Positions 53,763 to 63,020 are shown, counted from the first letter of the stretch. The stretch: DNA of 64,000 nt from Thalassobius sp050633445 (GCA_050633445.1 JBOEGN010000046.1:30780-94779); one strand, 5' to 3'. The notes: generated by a model from the sequence alone, not told the origin. Numbers and translations: made by a program.

Positions 53763-55049
53763 ATGCCGTTTTCAAAAGTTCTCTCGTCCGCTGTTTTCGC
53801 TCTGATCCTTGGTGGTTCCGGGGCCGTCGCTCAGGGGCTCGGAGGCTCGGGTATCCCAGCAGAGTTTCCGCCGACCTCGTACAAGTCCAAGCAATATGTG
53901 GACAGTCGAGGGTGCGTGTTCATTCGTGCGGGCGTGGATGGGAATGTGACATGGGTTCCGCGTGTGACCCGGTCGCGCCAGCCGATTTGTGGGGCCCAGC
54001 CGACTTTTGCCAAGGCCGCGCCCAAACCTGCGCCGAAACCGGCCGCTAAACCCGCGCCGAAACCCAAGGTCGCACAAGCGCCCAAGCCCGCGCCCAAGAA
54101 AGTCGTGCGCGCCAAACCAGTGCCCCAACGCGTTGTTCGTGCAACGGCCCCTGTGCCTATCGCGCCGAAACCTGTGATCGTCAAAGCGCCTGCGCCCAAA
54201 CGTGTCGCTCCGGCGCGGATCGAGGCGCCGAAAATGGCGTCGGCCTGTACGAATTTCGGGGCCAGCGGCAAGTACATGACAGGTTCGGGCCTGCGCTGCG
54301 GGCCTCAGGCGGAATCTCCGGTCAGCTTTAATGACGGGTCCTCGGGTGTTGTCGCCGCAGCGCCGGTTCTCAAACCTGCCAAGGTTCGCACGCCTGCGGT
54401 GGTTTCGCCCCGTGCTGTTGCACCTCAGACGCGGATCGTGCCGAAACACGTCTATGCGTCGCAGGTCGAGGCCAAGCAGGGCGTACATTTGCCAACCGGA
54501 TATCGCCACGTTTGGACGGATGATCGTCTGAATCCACGTCGCGCTCAGCAGACTGCGGCAGGCAAAGCGCAGATGGATTTGGTTTGGACCAAAACGGTGC
54601 CGCGTAAGCTGATTGACCCGCGTTCGGGCAAAGACATGACCCGTTTCCACCCTAACGTGGTCTATCCCTATACCAATCTGGCTCAGCAGCAGCGCGCGGA
54701 TGCCTTCGCCCACATCAAGAAAACGCCTGTCGTCGCCAGCAAAGGGACGACCCGCAAGGCGGTTAAGCCCCGCGCTGTTGTGTCGTCAAAATCGGCCCCG
54801 GCGACCAAGCCCGTGCGCGCCAGCGGCAAAAAATACGTCCAAGTGGGCACCTTTGGAGTGCCGGCAAACGCTCAGCGGACCGCAGCACGGTTGCAAAACT
54901 CGGGACTTCCGGTGCGCATCGGTCGGTATAGCAAGGGCGGTAAGCAGTATCAGATCGTGATGGCGGGGCCGTTTGGATCGGCTCAGCAACTGGGCGCTGC
55001 CCTGTCTGCGGCACGTCGCGCTGGGTTCCGGGACGCTTTCCTGCGTTAA
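53763..55049 (+). CDS. SPOR-domain envelope protein with Lys/Pro-rich linker
   Basis: A 428-residue secreted protein. A signal peptide (about 1-23, ending AVAQ) is followed by a conserved-looking cysteine-containing segment (SRGCVFIRAGVDGNVTWVP, then RQPICG). A long Ala/Pro/Lys low-complexity linker (about 80-160), a second Cys-containing region (ACTNFGASGKYM), and a C-terminal SPOR domain from KKYVQVGTFGVPANAQR (about 350) complete it. SPOR domains bind denuded peptidoglycan at division sites. The two Cys pairs could form periplasmic disulfides. It is 67 bp after upp and may have its own promoter. Confidence 0.85.
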   Translation: MPFSKVLSSAVFALILGGSGAVAQGLGGSGIPAEFPPTSYKSKQYVDSRGCVFIRAGVDGNVTWVPRVTRSRQPICGAQPTFAKAAPKPAPKPAAKPAPKPKVAQAPKPAPKKVVRAKPVPQRVVRATAPVPIAPKPVIVKAPAPKRVAPARIEAPKMASACTNFGASGKYMTGSGLRCGPQAESPVSFNDGSSGVVAAAPVLKPAKVRTPAVVSPRAVAPQTRIVPKHVYASQVEAKQGVHLPTGYRHVWTDDRLNPRRAQQTAAGKAQMDLVWTKTVPRKLIDPRSGKDMTRFHPNVVYPYTNLAQQQRADAFAHIKKTPVVASKGTTRKAVKPRAVVSSKSAPATKPVRASGKKYVQVGTFGVPANAQRTAARLQNSGLPVRIGRYSKGGKQYQIVMAGPFGSAQQLGAALSAARRAGFRDAFLR

Positions 55050-55050
55050 A

Positions 55051-56082
55051 TCACTGCGGGTTGCAGATCTCTTGCAACCGCACCCATTCAGCATCATCCA
55101 AAATGACGGGCGCCGATTGTCCGCGCATCGGGTCAGCCTCGATCAGGGGCAGGGTCGCTTCGCCCGATACATCCAGCGCATAGGCGTAAGGCGAGGCAGG
55201 GATTTTCGCAAGCGCGAACCCGTCCAAAAGCACCTGATCCGGCACAGGGCTGCGGGGCTGAGACAGCACGGTTTCCGCATAGCCAGCCAGCGTTTCGTCC
55301 GGCAGCGTTCCCGTGGTCAGCAAGCGCAACGTATCGGCAAACCCGCTTTGATCCAGCAATTGCGCCAGGGGATCGGTGTCCGTACTGCGCGTCAGCTCGG
55401 CCAGGATAAAGCCCGCAGCAACGGCGGGGTCCTCGTATTCCTCGATCAAGCGGCGGCTGATCAGCAGGATATTTCCAGGCAGCATGACGGTGTCAGACAG
55501 CCCCGCACGCATCACCACGATTTTCTGAGCGCCTGGACCGTTCAGTTTTACCCGTTCGGTCAGATGCTCCAGTACTTCCTGGGTCCCGCGCGACTGGCAA
55601 ACCTGGCCGGTCAAGCGTTGCGCATGGCTCAGCAGACGCGTGCCCAGATCCAGGCGCTTGGCTTCGGGGACGACCCGAACGGTATGGCGCATCATTGCGC
55701 CGGGCAGCCAGGCAACGGACAGAATCAAACCTGACAGCACCACCGAGCACAGGATCAACAATCGCAGCCGTCCGGGTTTGGCACGCCCGCGCCCCACCGC
55801 CTGACGCAGTTTTTCGATGGCACCGATCATTTCGGTTTCGTTGTCGGACAGCTCCAGCGCCTCGTCCGGGTCGCCATCAGGATGATAAATCGCAGGCAAT
55901 TCACCCGGATTTGCACGTTCGATCGCGGCCAGCGACCAATGCGCCAGTGCCCGTTCCTGCATATCCGTGATGATCAGGGTGGCATCCCCAATCGAGACGA
56001 TCACCTCGCGACGCTGAGTTTCCGCGTCGGGGCGCCAAAGACCAGTGGCTTCGATCCGCTGGTATTTCTCAAGTGCCGTCAT
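55051..56082 (-). CDS. M48 peptidase-like membrane protein lacking the HExxH motif
   Basis: A 343-residue protein. Residues about 1-70 form a small N-terminal domain ending in the W-S-L-x-x-I-E pattern seen before many M48 peptidases. A transmembrane helix covers about 106-126, and the rest resembles periplasmic M48 Oma1/HtpX-type proteases (VPEAKRLDLGTRLL, CQSRGTQEVLEHL, LPGNILLISRRLIEE). Where M48 proteases have HExxH, this protein has A228-E229-L-T-R232, so both zinc His residues are lost. It is probably a catalytically dead paralogue. Convergent with the SPOR gene (one base between stops). The homology is my reading of motif order, not an alignment score. Confidence 0.6.
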   Translation of the reverse strand: MTALEKYQRIEATGLWRPDAETQRREVIVSIGDATLIITDMQERALAHWSLAAIERANPGELPAIYHPDGDPDEALELSDNETEMIGAIEKLRQAVGRGRAKPGRLRLLILCSVVLSGLILSVAWLPGAMMRHTVRVVPEAKRLDLGTRLLSHAQRLTGQVCQSRGTQEVLEHLTERVKLNGPGAQKIVVMRAGLSDTVMLPGNILLISRRLIEEYEDPAVAAGFILAELTRSTDTDPLAQLLDQSGFADTLRLLTTGTLPDETLAGYAETVLSQPRSPVPDQVLLDGFALAKIPASPYAYALDVSGEATLPLIEADPMRGQSAPVILDDAEWVRLQEICNPQ

Positions 56083-56165
56083 TCTGGGCTGCCCTGCCTC
56101 TTTCGTTACCTATGGGATAACACGGGCAGGGCGGGGGCGTCCATCCGCCCCCGGCTCACAATGGC

Positions 56166-57791
56166 TTAAAGTGATTTGGCAAAGCTCCGCAGTTCGAATT
56201 TCTGGATTTTCCCGGTCGAGGTCTTGGGAAGCTCCTGAAACACCACCTTTTTCGGCGTTTTGAACCCGGCCAGATGTTCGCGGGCATAGGCGATCAGATC
56301 CGTTTCCGAGGCGCTGTGGCCGTCTTTCAGTTCAACAAAGGCGCAGGGCACCTCGCCCCATTTTTCGTCCGGCTTGGCAACCACCGCGCACAGCAGAACA
56401 TCCGGGTGGCCCATCAGCACGCCTTCGACCTCGACCGAGCTGATGTTTTCCCCGCCCGAGATGATGATGTCCTTGGCCCGATCGGCGATTTGCACATAGG
56501 TGTCGGGATGCTGGATCGCGATATCCCCGGTGTGAAAATACCCGCCCTTGAAGGCTTCGGCCGTTGCTTTGGGGTTTTTCAGATAGCCCTTCATCACCCC
56601 ATTGCCGCGCATCACGATCTCGCCCTGAGTGGTGCCATCCATCGGGATTTGTTGCATTTTTTCGTCGACCACAGTGATATGTTCATAGATCGGCATGGCC
56701 ACGCCCTGACGGGCCTTGATCGCGGCGCGGTCGTCGCCTTCCAGCGGTTCCCACATCTCTTTCCAGGTGCATTCAGTGGCGGGGCCGTAGACCTCGGTCA
56801 GCCCATAAACCTGCGTGACGTTGAAGCCCATCGGTTCGATCTTGGCCAGCGTCGCAGGGGCAGGCGGCGCGCCTGCGGTGAAAACCTCGACCACATGATC
56901 GAATGTGCGCCGCTCGCTTTCGGGCGAGTTTACCAGCGTGTTCAGCACAATCGGAGCCCCGCCGAAATGGGTCGCGCCCTCGTCCGCGATGGCGCCAAAG
57001 ATGGCCTTGGCGGTGATGTCGCGGCAACAAATTACGGTGCCCCCATAGGCGGGCATCAACCACGTGTGGCACCAGCCATTGCAATGAAACAGCGGCACGA
57101 TAGTCAGGTATTTCGGATGCAGTTGCAGCCGCCAGCTGACGGCCTGACCCATCGCGTTGAGATAAGCGCCGCGGTGATGATAAACCACGCCTTTGGGCCG
57201 CCCCGTCGTGCCCGAGGTATAGTTCAGCGCGATGCTTTCCCATTCGTCCTGCGGCATGATCCACTGGAAATCAGGATCGCCCGAGGACAGCAGCGCCTCG
57301 TATTCCATATAGTGCCCATGCGCATGAACGCCGGCCTGATCATCGGCCACCTCGATGACGATGGGGGCGGGGCCGTCCATATCCTCGATGGCTTGCGCGA
57401 CCACGGGCAGGAATTGCGGATCGACCAGCACCACCTTGGCCTGACCATGATCCAGGATATAGGCGATCGTGTCGGTTTCCAGCCGCGTGTTGATCGCATT
57501 CAGCACCCCACCGCAGGCAGGCACGCCGAAATGCGCCTCGGCTTGCGGCGGCAGATTTGGCAGCACCGTGGCCACCACATCACCAGGCTGAACGCCCAGC
57601 TTTACCAGCGCCGAGGCCAGCCGCGTCACCCGCTCGTGATATTCCACATAGGACTTGCGATGCGTGCCATAGGCGACGGCCAGCACGTCGGGAAACACCT
57701 CGCGGGCCCGGTTCAGCCACGACAGAGGCGTGAGCGGCACATAATTCGCCGCATTCTTCTCCAGCCCGGTTTCATCCTGCATCCAGCCCAT
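56166..57791 (-). CDS. AMP-binding acyl-CoA synthetase (fatty-acyl/DmdB-like)
   Basis: A 541-residue ATP-dependent acyl-CoA ligase. The P-loop is YTSGTTGRPKGVVYHHRG (about 186), the A5 motif is YGLTEVYGPATEC, A7 is YFHTGDIAI, the A8 region is DIIISGGENISS, and the catalytic Lys is in PKTSTGKIQKF. It belongs to the medium-chain/FadD-like group abundant in Roseobacters, which includes 3-methylmercaptopropionyl-CoA ligase (DmdB) of the DMSP demethylation route. The nearby dehydrogenase of DmdC type makes that possible but not shown. A monocistronic gene divergent from a sulfotransferase gene. Confidence 0.87.
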   Translation of the reverse strand: MGWMQDETGLEKNAANYVPLTPLSWLNRAREVFPDVLAVAYGTHRKSYVEYHERVTRLASALVKLGVQPGDVVATVLPNLPPQAEAHFGVPACGGVLNAINTRLETDTIAYILDHGQAKVVLVDPQFLPVVAQAIEDMDGPAPIVIEVADDQAGVHAHGHYMEYEALLSSGDPDFQWIMPQDEWESIALNYTSGTTGRPKGVVYHHRGAYLNAMGQAVSWRLQLHPKYLTIVPLFHCNGWCHTWLMPAYGGTVICCRDITAKAIFGAIADEGATHFGGAPIVLNTLVNSPESERRTFDHVVEVFTAGAPPAPATLAKIEPMGFNVTQVYGLTEVYGPATECTWKEMWEPLEGDDRAAIKARQGVAMPIYEHITVVDEKMQQIPMDGTTQGEIVMRGNGVMKGYLKNPKATAEAFKGGYFHTGDIAIQHPDTYVQIADRAKDIIISGGENISSVEVEGVLMGHPDVLLCAVVAKPDEKWGEVPCAFVELKDGHSASETDLIAYAREHLAGFKTPKKVVFQELPKTSTGKIQKFELRSFAKSL

Positions 57792-57924
57792 TCCGTCCTC
57801 CTCTGGCGGTCCTTACGTCGTGCCGGAGTATGCGAGCGATTCACGCCGGGCACAATTCGTAGGAATGCGTAAAGCTTCGGAATTTCGACTTTTCGCCCCA
57901 ATGCCAATCCGTTACCGTCTGCCC

Positions 57925-58569
57925 ATGATCCTGTCGCATGGCCGCAAGTATATTTTCATCCACATTCCCAAAACGGGCGGCACCTCGATGGCGCTGGCAT
58001 TGGAAGGCCGCGCCAAAAAAGACGACATCATGCTGGGCGACACCCCCAAAGCCAAACGCCGCCGTAACCGCGTCGATCCGGGCCAGGCGGCTGGCCGCTT
58101 GTGGAAACACGCGACTATGGCCGATATCGACGGGCTGGCCACGCCCCAAGAAATCGCCGACTACTTTACCTTCACCTTGGTGCGAAATCCGTGGGATCGT
58201 GTCGTCAGCTACTACCATTGGCTCAAGGATCAAAACTTTGATCACCCCGCAGTGCGTCTGTCCCAAGCCCATGATTTCAGTGGCTTTATCAACCATCCAC
58301 ACACGCAGATGTCTCTGCGATCGGCGCCCTACGCCTTCTACATGACTGACCTTCGCGGCCGTGAACGCTGTTCTGCCTATATCCGCCTCGAAGATTTTGA
58401 CACAGACGCCACTCCGCTCTGGGATCACCTCGGCTTCCGGCTCAAACTCGACCATGTCAACCGCTCAAGCCGCGTGGGCTATCACCGCTACTACACCGAT
58501 CAAGACGCCGAGCTGATCAGCCGAGTCTGCGCGCAGGATATCGCGCGCTTTGGCTATCGCTACGACTAG
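57925..58569 (+). CDS. Sulfotransferase-family protein
   Basis: About 214 residues from the favoured start (MILSHGRKYIF). Upstream in-frame ATGs at 57820 and 57901 are possible. The PAPS 5'-phosphosulfate loop is seen as IHIPKTGGTSM near the N-terminus, and the 3'-phosphate motif as VRNPWDRVVSYYHWL in the middle. This is the Stf/Sulfotransfer_2-like group that modifies carbohydrates or other acceptors. No polysaccharide cluster is adjacent, so the acceptor is unknown. A dispersed repeat with a GC hairpin lies just after its stop. Confidence 0.85.
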   Translation: MILSHGRKYIFIHIPKTGGTSMALALEGRAKKDDIMLGDTPKAKRRRNRVDPGQAAGRLWKHATMADIDGLATPQEIADYFTFTLVRNPWDRVVSYYHWLKDQNFDHPAVRLSQAHDFSGFINHPHTQMSLRSAPYAFYMTDLRGRERCSAYIRLEDFDTDATPLWDHLGFRLKLDHVNRSSRVGYHRYYTDQDAELISRVCAQDIARFGYRYD

Positions 58570-58570
58570 C

Positions 58571-58614
58571 TTCTTCTTTTTCTAAATATCCCGGGGGTTT
58601 GGGGGCTGGCCCCC
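58571..58614. repeat. Dispersed intergenic repeat, diverged copy B, with GC hairpin
   Basis: TTCTTTTTCTAAATATCCC resembles the core of the other repeats in the opposite orientation to copy A. It is followed by a perfect GGGGGC-TG-GCCCCC palindrome (58601-58614). There is no T-run after the hairpin for the plus strand, so a terminator role is uncertain. Confidence 0.55.
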
Positions 58615-58722
58615 AATCTAACAAATGTTTCAGCGCCAAGCCCTAAAACCGCTCGCTCTCTCCCGGCCATAAGAAACGCGCCCCTGTTTCCAAGGACGCG
58701 CCACTTCTCATTTCAGCGCAAT

Positions 58723-60924
58723 TCAGGCGACGTCTTTGGCATCGGGGTTGAACCGACCATAGAAGCTTTGGCCCTTGGCCGCCATGTCCCGCAGCAGATC
58801 GGGGCATTTGAACCGTTCGCCATAGGCCGCTTCCAGCTCGTCACAGCGCGCGGCGGCGTATTCAGCGCCCAGCATGTCCAGCCAGCTGTACGGCCCACCG
58901 GTCCAGGGCGCAAAGCCCCAGGCCAGGATCGCGCCAACGTCACCTTCGCGGATGTCTTCGACAACACCTTCTTCCAGCGCGCGCACCGCTTCCAGCACCT
59001 GAGCGAACATCAGACGGTCTTTGACGTCTTGAATGCTGGGCAATTCGTCGGCAGCCGGATATTTTTCGGTGATCCCCTGCCAATAACCCTGGCGCTTGCC
59101 CTTCTCGTCATAGTCAAAGAACCCCGCCTTGGATTTGCGGCCCAGGCGGCCCAGCTCTTCCATCCAGAAGATCAGATCGTCCGAGGGGCTCTCGGGATAG
59201 GCATCGCCCATCGCGGCCTTGGTCGCGCGGGCAATCTTGGCGCCCAGATCAACCGAGGTTTCGTCCGTCAGCTGGATCGGCCCCACGGGGAAGCCCAGCT
59301 GCTGCGCCGCGTGATCGACCATCGCCGCCGGGGTGCCCTCGGTCACGATGCGCATGGCCTCGTTCATGTAGGGGATGATGCAGCGGTTGCAGTAGAAGAA
59401 CCGCGCGTCATTGACCACGATCGGGGTTTTGCGGATCTGGCGGACGTAATCCAGCGCCTTGGCCACCGCACGATCGCCAGTTTCCTTGCCCTTGATGATT
59501 TCCACTAGGAACATCTTTTCGACCGGGCTGAAGAAGTGGATGCCGATGAACTGCTCGGGCCGCACAGACGCCTTGGCCAGGCCGGTGATCGGCAGGGTCG
59601 AGGTGTTGGAGGCGAAGATGCAATCTTCGGGGATAATCGCCTCGACCTTCTTGGTCATTTCGGCCTTCACACCGGGGTCTTCGAACACCGCCTCGATGAT
59701 CAGATCGCAGCCTTTCAGTGCGTCCAGATCGGGGGTGGCGGTGATGCGCGCCAGCAGGGCCTCTTTCTTCTCAGGGGTGGCTTTGCCGCGCTTGATGCCC
59801 TTGTCCATATAGGTTTCCGAGTAGGCCTTGCCGCGATCCGCCGCCTCTTGGTCGCGGTCGATCAGCACGACCTCCATCCCGGCCTGAGCCGAGACCAGCG
59901 AGATGCCAGCCCCCATCATGCCAGCGCCCAGAACGCCGATTTTCTTGACCGACTGATCCTCGATCCCTTTGGGACGCACAGCGCCTTTTTCCAAGGCCTC
60001 CTTGTTCAGGAACAGCGACCGGATCATCGCCGCCGAGGACGGGTTCATCAGGATATTGGTGAACCAGCGGGCCTCGATCTTCAGGGCGGTGTCGAAGGGC
60101 ACCAGAGCGCCTTCGTAGACCGCGCTGAGCAGGGCCTTAGCGGCCGGGAAAGCGCCGTTCGTGTTGGCGTTCACCATGGCCGAGGCACCCACGAAAGTGG
60201 GGAAACCAGCGGGATGGTAAGGCGCGCCGCCGGGCATTTTATAACCCTTCGCGTCCCAGGGTTTCACCAGATCGGCGTCCTTGGCGTTCAGCACCCATTC
60301 GCGGGCGGCAGCCATCGGATCCTCGACAACTTCGTCAATGATACCAGCGCCTTTGGCCTTTTTCGGGTCAACCAGCTTGCCTTGCAGCAGGAACGGGCTG
60401 GCGGCCATCGCGCCCATTTTGCGGACCAGGCGGGTGGTGCCACCAGCGCCGGGGAAGATGCCGACCATGATTTCCGGCAGACCGATCTTGGCCTTGGGAT
60501 TGTCGGCGGCAAAAATGCGGTGCGTGGACAGGGGCAGCTCCAGCCCGATGCCAACGGCGGTGCCGGGCAGGACAGAGGCGATCGGTTTGCCGCCTTTCTT
60601 GGTTTTGAAGTCCATCCCGGCCAGCTCGATCTTGCGCAGCAACCCGTGCATTTTCTGGGTGCCTTCGAACAGGCCGCGCGCCGGATCGTCGCCCGCATCG
60701 GCCTTCATTTTGGCCAGCACGTTCAGGTCCATTCCACCGGCAAAGTCTTTCTTACCGCTGGTGAGGATCACGCCTTTGACGGCCTCGTCGGCCAGCGCGT
60801 CGTCGATCAGATCGCTGAGCAGAAGCAGAGCCTCGGCGCTCATGACGTTCATGGATTTACCGGGGCAATCCCAGGTGATGGTGGCGACGCCTTCGGCGTC
60901 TTTGGTCATGATGAAATCAGTCAT
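58723..60924 (-). CDS. 3-Hydroxyacyl-CoA dehydrogenase/enoyl-CoA hydratase (FadB/FadJ-type)
   Basis: A 733-residue bifunctional beta-oxidation enzyme. The N-terminal crotonase domain (about 1-200) has TSGKKDFAGGMDLN and LPEIMVGIFPGAGGTTRL. The NAD-binding domain opens with IGVLGAGMMGAGISLVSAQA (about 325), and the two C-terminal HAD domains include IGIHFFSPVEKM and the catalytic His region. The start at 60924 (MTDFIM) is chosen over an upstream GTG because AGGAG lies 9 bases before it. It lies 21 bp after the thiolase gene, giving an operon with paired beta-oxidation steps. Confidence 0.95.
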   Translation of the reverse strand: MTDFIMTKDAEGVATITWDCPGKSMNVMSAEALLLLSDLIDDALADEAVKGVILTSGKKDFAGGMDLNVLAKMKADAGDDPARGLFEGTQKMHGLLRKIELAGMDFKTKKGGKPIASVLPGTAVGIGLELPLSTHRIFAADNPKAKIGLPEIMVGIFPGAGGTTRLVRKMGAMAASPFLLQGKLVDPKKAKGAGIIDEVVEDPMAAAREWVLNAKDADLVKPWDAKGYKMPGGAPYHPAGFPTFVGASAMVNANTNGAFPAAKALLSAVYEGALVPFDTALKIEARWFTNILMNPSSAAMIRSLFLNKEALEKGAVRPKGIEDQSVKKIGVLGAGMMGAGISLVSAQAGMEVVLIDRDQEAADRGKAYSETYMDKGIKRGKATPEKKEALLARITATPDLDALKGCDLIIEAVFEDPGVKAEMTKKVEAIIPEDCIFASNTSTLPITGLAKASVRPEQFIGIHFFSPVEKMFLVEIIKGKETGDRAVAKALDYVRQIRKTPIVVNDARFFYCNRCIIPYMNEAMRIVTEGTPAAMVDHAAQQLGFPVGPIQLTDETSVDLGAKIARATKAAMGDAYPESPSDDLIFWMEELGRLGRKSKAGFFDYDEKGKRQGYWQGITEKYPAADELPSIQDVKDRLMFAQVLEAVRALEEGVVEDIREGDVGAILAWGFAPWTGGPYSWLDMLGAEYAAARCDELEAAYGERFKCPDLLRDMAAKGQSFYGRFNPDAKDVA

Positions 60925-60945
60925 GTTGTTCACTCCTGCCCCGGA

Positions 60946-62157
60946 TTACACGCGTTCGATGATGGTGGCCGCACCCATGCCGGATGCGATGCACAGCGTG
61001 GCCAGGCCGACCTCTTTGTCCTGACGCTCCAGCTCGTCCAGCAGGGTGCCGATGATGATCGCCCCGGTGGCGCCCAGCGGGTGGCCCATCGCGATCGAGC
61101 CGCCGTTGACGTTCACCTTGTCCATGTCCGCGTCAAAGGCCTGTTGGAAGCGCAGAACGACGCTGGCGAAGGCCTCGTTGACCTCGCACAGATCAATGTC
61201 GCTGAACTGCATCCCGGCGTCTTTCAGGATTTTCTGCGTGGCGGGCACGGGGCCGGTCAGCATGATCGTCGGCTCGGTGCCGATTTTACAGGTCTGACGG
61301 ATGCGCGCGCGGGGTTTCAGGCCGTATTTCTTGCCGAAATCAGCGTTGCCGATCAGCACACCAGCCGAGCCATCCACGATACCCGAGCTGTTGCCCGCGT
61401 GGTGAATGTGGTTGATCCGCTCCAGATGCGGGTATTTCAGCATCGCCACCTTGTCGAAACCGGGCATCACCTCTCCCATGTCCTTGAACGAGGGTTTCAG
61501 CGCGCCCAGACCCTGCATGTCGGTGCCGGGGCGGATGAATTCGTCATAGTCCAGGATGGTCAGGCCGTTCTGATCCGTCACCGGGATCACGGATTTGGCA
61601 AACCGGTTGTCATCCCACGCGGCCTGCGCGCGCTTTTGAGATTCCACGGCCAGCGCGTCCGCCTGATCACGGGTAAACCCATATTCGGTGGCGATGATAT
61701 CTGCCGAGATACCCTGAGGGACAAAGTATTTCTCCATCGCGACCGAAGGATCGACAGCAACCGCTGCTCCGTCGCTGCCCATGGGCACGCGGCTCATCAT
61801 TTCGACACCACCAGCGATATAGGCATCGCCCGCGCCGCCTTTGATCTGGTTGGCGGCCAGGTTCACGGCCTCCATGCCGCTTGCGCAGAAGCGGTTGATC
61901 GACAGGCCGGGGATCGATTCGTCCAGATCCGAGCCCAGAACGGCGGTCCGCGCCAGACACGCGCCCTGTTCCATCACCTGGGTGACATTGCCCCAGATCA
62001 CGTCCTCGACGGCATGGCCTTCCAACCCGTTGCGGTCCTTCAGCGCGTTCAACACGTTCGAGGACAACCGCACCGCGGTGACCTCATGCAGCGACCCGTC
62101 CGGGCGGCCCTTGCCACGCGGTGTGCGCACGGCGTCATAGATATAGGCTTCGGTCAT
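60946..62157 (-). CDS. Acetyl-CoA C-acyltransferase (3-ketoacyl-CoA thiolase, FadA-type)
   Basis: A 403-residue thiolase. The nucleophilic Cys is in INRFCASGMEAVNLAANQI (about 92), His is in MGHPLGATGAIIIG, and the second Cys is in LCIASGMGAATI at the C-terminus. NEAFASV is also present. It performs the last step of beta-oxidation with the FadB-type enzyme encoded next. GAGGAAGG precedes the ATG, which overlaps the end of a small upstream frame by 4 nt. Confidence 0.96.
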   Translation of the reverse strand: MTEAYIYDAVRTPRGKGRPDGSLHEVTAVRLSSNVLNALKDRNGLEGHAVEDVIWGNVTQVMEQGACLARTAVLGSDLDESIPGLSINRFCASGMEAVNLAANQIKGGAGDAYIAGGVEMMSRVPMGSDGAAVAVDPSVAMEKYFVPQGISADIIATEYGFTRDQADALAVESQKRAQAAWDDNRFAKSVIPVTDQNGLTILDYDEFIRPGTDMQGLGALKPSFKDMGEVMPGFDKVAMLKYPHLERINHIHHAGNSSGIVDGSAGVLIGNADFGKKYGLKPRARIRQTCKIGTEPTIMLTGPVPATQKILKDAGMQFSDIDLCEVNEAFASVVLRFQQAFDADMDKVNVNGGSIAMGHPLGATGAIIIGTLLDELERQDKEVGLATLCIASGMGAATIIERV

Positions 62158-62378
62158 TTTTCGCCTTCCTCTTCACAACTTGTGTTCAGTATCTCGGTCA
62201 AACGCGCAGTGTCTGATCGAGAAATTTTGTGGTATTGGATATTTCCTGAGTACGAGAACTTCAGAACCCAAGGTGCATCCGGATTTCTTGTTTTGAATAC
62301 AGCCAAGCCGCGCCTGATTTTCTGTTCTGACGTGATGCCAGAACGTATCAGAAATAGTTTGTCCAACAGGCTCGGCAA
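62154..62378 (-). CDS. Possible 74-residue protein between gst and the thiolase gene
   Basis: A frame from a TTG start with AGGGA just before it fills exactly the gap between the GST stop and the thiolase ATG (4-nt overlap). The sequence (for example APWVLKFSYSGNIQYHKISR) looks protein-like but is unrecognised. Codon use is unlike that of its neighbours (AGA, AGG, ATA, CTA and low GC at third positions). Its last residues are encoded by the thiolase ribosome-binding site. It may equally be the AT-rich promoter of the fad operon. Low confidence. Confidence 0.3.
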   Translation of the reverse strand: MPSLLDKLFLIRSGITSEQKIRRGLAVFKTRNPDAPWVLKFSYSGNIQYHKISRSDTARLTEILNTSCEEEGEK

Positions 62379-62384
62379 TTTTCC

Positions 62385-63020
62385 CTAGGCCTCCGCCGAG
62401 CGCGGCATCAAATCATAGGGGTGTTGCCACATTGGCAGAGCACTGATGTTGCCCAGCCAGCGGTCGATATTTGCATAGGCCGCGCGATCAAACCCAAAGG
62501 GCTCGGGATAGAACAGATAGCCACAGCAGCTGAGATCGGCATTGGTCACGCCGTCACCTACCAGCCAGTCCTTGCCCGCCAGTGCCTGGTCCAAAACCTT
62601 CAGCGCAGCTTGCAGCCGCCCGACATTGAACGCGATCACATCTGCATTCCGATGCTTCTCTGGCAGGAAATTCATCAGAAAACGCGTCATCCCGGCCTGA
62701 GACGACATCTTGTGATTGTCCCAGAACATCCAGCGCATTACCTCGCGAGCCTCTTCAGGGGTGGTCCCCCCAAATTTCCCGGTCTTTTCAGTAATATACA
62801 TCTGGATCACACCCGATTGGGTCAAGGTCACGTCCCCGTCCACCAGAACCGGAGCCTCCCCCATCACGTTCAGCGCGCGATATTCCTCACTGCGGGCTGC
62901 GCCGCTGAAAAAGTCGACCCAAACCGGTTCCCAGTCTAAACCGCTCAATTGCAGCGCCAACGCCGCCTTGTAGGAATTCCCACTTTCACCAAAACAGTAG
63001 AGTTTGATTGTCATCTTCAC
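62385..63020 (-). CDS. Glutathione S-transferase family protein
   Basis: A 211-residue GST. An N-terminal thioredoxin-fold domain (about 3-78) has YCFGESGNSYKAALALQLSG with a Ser/Asn-type catalytic position, then the cis-Pro segment GEAPVLVDGDVTLTQSGVIQ, which binds the glutathione gamma-glutamyl moiety. An all-helical C-terminal domain follows, with the N-capping LVGDGVTNADLSCCGYL motif. Substrate unknown. Upstream lies a 215-base gap with an inverted pair of dispersed repeats. Confidence 0.9.
   Translation of the reverse strand: MKMTIKLYCFGESGNSYKAALALQLSGLDWEPVWVDFFSGAARSEEYRALNVMGEAPVLVDGDVTLTQSGVIQMYITEKTGKFGGTTPEEAREVMRWMFWDNHKMSSQAGMTRFLMNFLPEKHRNADVIAFNVGRLQAALKVLDQALAGKDWLVGDGVTNADLSCCGYLFYPEPFGFDRAAYANIDRWLGNISALPMWQHPYDLMPRSAEA

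Noticed and set aside
59536..62388. 950-codon plus-strand open frame antisense to the FadB-type and thiolase genes
   Set aside because: It is the shadow frame of two well-supported minus-strand enzymes. Composition is typical of antisense GC-rich frames (rich in His, Gln, Arg, Asp, Gly), with no motif and no ribosome-binding site logic.
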